A DNA stretch of 64,000 nucleotides, taken from the NCBI GenBank assembly GCA_029834535.1, contig JAQMWT010000002.1:62001-126000 (forward strand), written 5' to 3'. Of the stretch, positions 61,895 to 64,000 are shown in pieces; positions within the stretch are counted from its first letter, which is position 1, and each line of letters starts with the position of its first letter. The DNA comes from Chrysophaeum taylorii. Taxonomy: Eukaryota > Sar > Pelagophyceae > Pelagomonadales > Pelagomonadaceae. A program made the translations under genes and the position numbers. A model generated the notes under the pieces. It was not told the DNA's origin. It saw only the letters and a program-made list of their open reading frames with translations, and made no database searches.

Positions 61895-62160
61895 ACAAGG
61901 GATCGGTCAAGTTTGGTCAATAAGTTTGGTCAATTTCTTTCAAGCATGCTCGATTTTGACGTATGTTTAAGGAAAAATTCACAAGTTTGGTCACTTTCAA
62001 TAGCAAGTTTGATCAGTTAAGTTTGGTGTCACTCCTCCGAAATTGCGTTAAGTTTGATCAATCAACCCTTCAAGTTTGATTAATATCCTTGTAAGTTTGG
62101 TCAACAAATTTGATCACTACTCATCAAACTTCCACAGTATTGACCAAACTTTGGCTTTTA
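61895..62160 (+). repeat. Interspersed AAGTTTGGTCA / AAGTTTGATCA repeats
   Basis: About ten copies of an 11-bp motif (AAGTTTGGTCA, AAGTTTGATCA and close variants) lie in the same orientation between 61905 and 62125, with two in the opposite sense (ATCAAACTT at 62123 and GACCAAACTT at 62142). A further group (CAAGTTTCATGTGA, AATTTGATCA, CAAGTTTGACCA) occurs at about 63050-63118. Clusters of short subterminal repeats at both ends of an interval are typical of some DNA transposons. Confidence 0.7.
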
Positions 62161-63118
62161 AAATCAAGCTTAAGCGAAGGCTTTTTTTCAAGGGGGCGCG
62201 CGAGCGCTTTTGGTGCGAAAATGCTGTAAAAACGAGAGCTAGGTGCTGCAGCCACGCAGAATCTACCGTGGCGTTACACCCGCGGCATGGGCACCCCCCC
62301 ATGACCGCCCGCCTTAGAAGGAGATCCATCCAAAGACAGCGCGGCGATACCGCAAGGAGAGCGGGCAGCGACGCGCGGCCTCGAGAGCAGATTCCCACGG
62401 CTTGGCGTATTTAAGCTGGGCCCATTCTCGTACCTTCCATCGTTCGTAGAAGCCACCCAAACCGCGACTCACCACGGTGGTGTTGCCTTGGTCGTACGTC
62501 ATTCTTCAGCAACAAGCGGACATCGGACACCAGACTTACATGGTCTGCGTGAGACGAATCACCCCATTCTGCATCCCAAAATCCGAGAGGGAGCGCGTCT
62601 TTGATAATCGACTCGGGGTCGAAAACGCGAAACTCGACGACCTCGAGAAACTGCGCGAGCAACGCCCCTCGAGCACCCAAAAAGATTGTAGTCCCACACT
62701 TGCGCGGGACCGTACAGGACCACGTTCAGGAGTTCCTCACCGTCGCGTACCCGATCCGGAGTTAGCTGTCCAGCTTGATCATGGGACGGCAACGCGAGCA
62801 CGTGCCGTTACGCCAGCATAAACAACTCGTACGACCGTAAGTGAACACCTCCTTATCCTCCTCCTCCTCGCGCATCTCGACAACCCCGCCCTGCCGCAAG
62901 ATCTCCCCGGGAGCTGCTGCTGCACCGTCGAGCACTGTACGAGAAAGTCGGCAAATACAAGCTGCGGCGCGAAGGGATGTCAAGACGTCGACAGCCTCGT
63001 TACCCCTGTAATTCTAACCCAGTCATCATCAGTATACGAGTCTAAAATATGACAAGTTTCATGTGATTGTTCGAAATTTGATCACACCAAATTGAATGCC
63101 TCCAAGTTTGACCATACA
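62161..63118 (-). mobile_element. Interval bounded by AAGTTTGRTCA repeats with unrecognised minus-strand coding pieces
   Basis: Minus-strand coding-like pieces read from right to left: IKLDS near 62762 after CWRNGTCSRCRPM, VRDGEELLNVVLYGPAQVWD near 62700, FLEVVEFRVFDPESIIKDAL near 62630, DAEWGDSSHADHVSLVSDVR near 62560 and KVREWAQLKYAKPWESALEA near 62400. A GTGAGT donor-like site lies near 62470. They may be exons or frames of one protein. No transposase motif recognised. Confidence 0.3.
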
Positions 63119-63344
63119 CACGCATCAACATGCGAATACTCGCAGAACAATATCCACAAACAAGGCCTGCGTAAGACAACGCTGGTACCACGCTTTTTCG
63201 TCGCCCAAGATTTTATTCGGATGCGCCTTATTAGTTCGATGTTTATGACAGACTACAGCGAACGATCCCGGTTCGTCATCTCGTGCCTTTAGCGGATGAC
63301 ATTGTTGCAGATGTCTATCAAACGCATATGCCGAGAAGAGCCGC
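63119..63344. other. Gene-free stretch
   Basis: Nothing supported beyond a short plus-strand ORF without recognisable features. Confidence 0.3.
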
Positions 63345-64000
63345 CTGACTGACTGACTGACTAACTAACTAACTAACTAACTTCAGACCTCTCCCGAGCT
63401 TGGGAGCCAGGCCGGACCGGCAGGAGCCGGTACGGAATCACAGAGGAAAATCACGCAGTTGTGGGGCAGAGGCGAGGGACGAGGACGGACTTGTTGATGG
63501 TGGACCGCCACTGCGCGGTCTTGTGCGAGGTCGTGCAAAAGCGCCGCAGGCCGCGGACGCGTTGGTCCACGAACAATCGACCTGTCCGTCCCGCTCTGCC
63601 CAACCGAGCGAACCCCATCCCAACGCGGACTTTCCGGGTGTTAACCGGCCAGCGAGCCGCCTGACTTGCCCTCCATAAAGCCCTTGATGAGGACCGACAC
63701 GGCGTCGCAGAAGTGCTTCGCGCGATAGCTGGATCTTTTTTTGTCGGCAAGAAGGTCCCGAGAGCAGGTGTACCTTTTACAACACACGTGACGGTATTGT
63801 CTACTTGCACATCACAACGAGCAGCACGCGCATAAACGCTGCATCTTGCATATAGCACGTGAACGACAGCGCTGTCGCGCTGTAGACCATGTTGTTGTAA
63901 ACGCCGTCAACTTGCCGCCCGTGTCGAACATCAGATGCTGCTGCAAGTCGGCCTCGAGAACACACATGCTGAACTTGGCATCTTGGTTAGATCGAGAAAA
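63345..64000 (-). mobile_element. 3' part of a second GTTA-tailed element, running off the window
   Basis: Read on the minus strand, the interval ends with 63440-63380, the reverse complement of about 5030-5110, followed by a GTTA/GTCA tandem tail (63384 down to 63345). Upstream on the same strand are coding-like pieces in several frames (DAKFSMCVLEADLQQHLMFD near 63970, KHFCDAVSVLIKGFMEGKSG near 63700). This longer copy could be the parent of the short insert at 4765-5126. Looks broken. Protein family not recognised. Confidence 0.45.

Overview
The window reads as nuclear DNA of a photosynthetic stramenopile, most like a pelagophyte alga (inference). The evidence is high GC content, very compact genes with few and short introns, ER-signal-plus-plastid presequences of the ASAFAP type on several proteins (for example AAFSPPP, CAAFVPP, ACAFRPP), and a giant receptor with Pro-Ser repeat stalks, a REJ region and a GPS site, a class well known from stramenopiles. 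No rRNA, CRISPR or bacterial operon structure is visible, and I found no convincing true tRNA gene.

Layout. (1) 1-1172: the 5' end of a secreted PSxxPS-repeat gene on the minus strand. It is a close paralogue of the 5' end of the giant gene that starts at 30822, and the duplication reaches into the upstream sequence of both copies. (2) 1240-15085: a mobile-element graveyard. It holds an unrecognised element with two convergent ORFs, a retroposon-like insert with a GTTA-repeat tail, several broken coding fragments, a Copia fossil, a Helitron helicase fragment, minisatellites, and an LTR- or SINE-like repeat that recurs at 56.2-56.4 kb. (3) 15.1-17.0 kb: G/C-run repeats with no gene. (4) 16996-30822: one giant minus-strand gene. 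I could trace ten exons that join in phase into about 4385 residues: signal peptide, beta-sandwich-like head, about 1300 and 600 residues of Pro-Ser repeats around a small globular domain, REJ region, GPS motif, and a polycystin-like multi-pass membrane part. (5) 32.1-38.99 kb: housekeeping genes on both strands (plastid 3-dehydroquinate synthase, a secreted lactonase-type propeller, a small secreted protein, an odd Arf-like GTPase, a TPR protein, a PhyH-type 2-oxoglutarate oxygenase). (6) 39.0-42.0 kb: AT-richer gene-poor stretch with unrecognised fragments. (7) 42.0-55.3 kb: dense genes (zinc-ribbon protein, possible Omp85-like barrel, plastid Ala/Lys-rich protein, choline-transporter-like protein, small plastid protein, unknown 445-residue protein, GT61-like glycosyltransferase, rhodanese-like protein, RHBDD1-type rhomboid, plastid-targeted double-AAA ATPase). 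(8) 55.3-61.8 kb: repeats, a frame-disrupted TPR plus ADP-ribosyltransferase-like gene, weak fragments, and an EDR2-type lipid-binding protein. (9) 61.9-64.0 kb: a transposon-like region with many AAGTTTGGTCA-type repeats, then the 3' end of another GTTA-tailed element.

The genes do not form one pathway. Recurring themes are plastid import (five candidate plastid proteins), extreme compaction (1, 5 and 44 bp between neighbouring genes), and a cell-surface receptor family that is duplicating locally while elements invade its upstream region.
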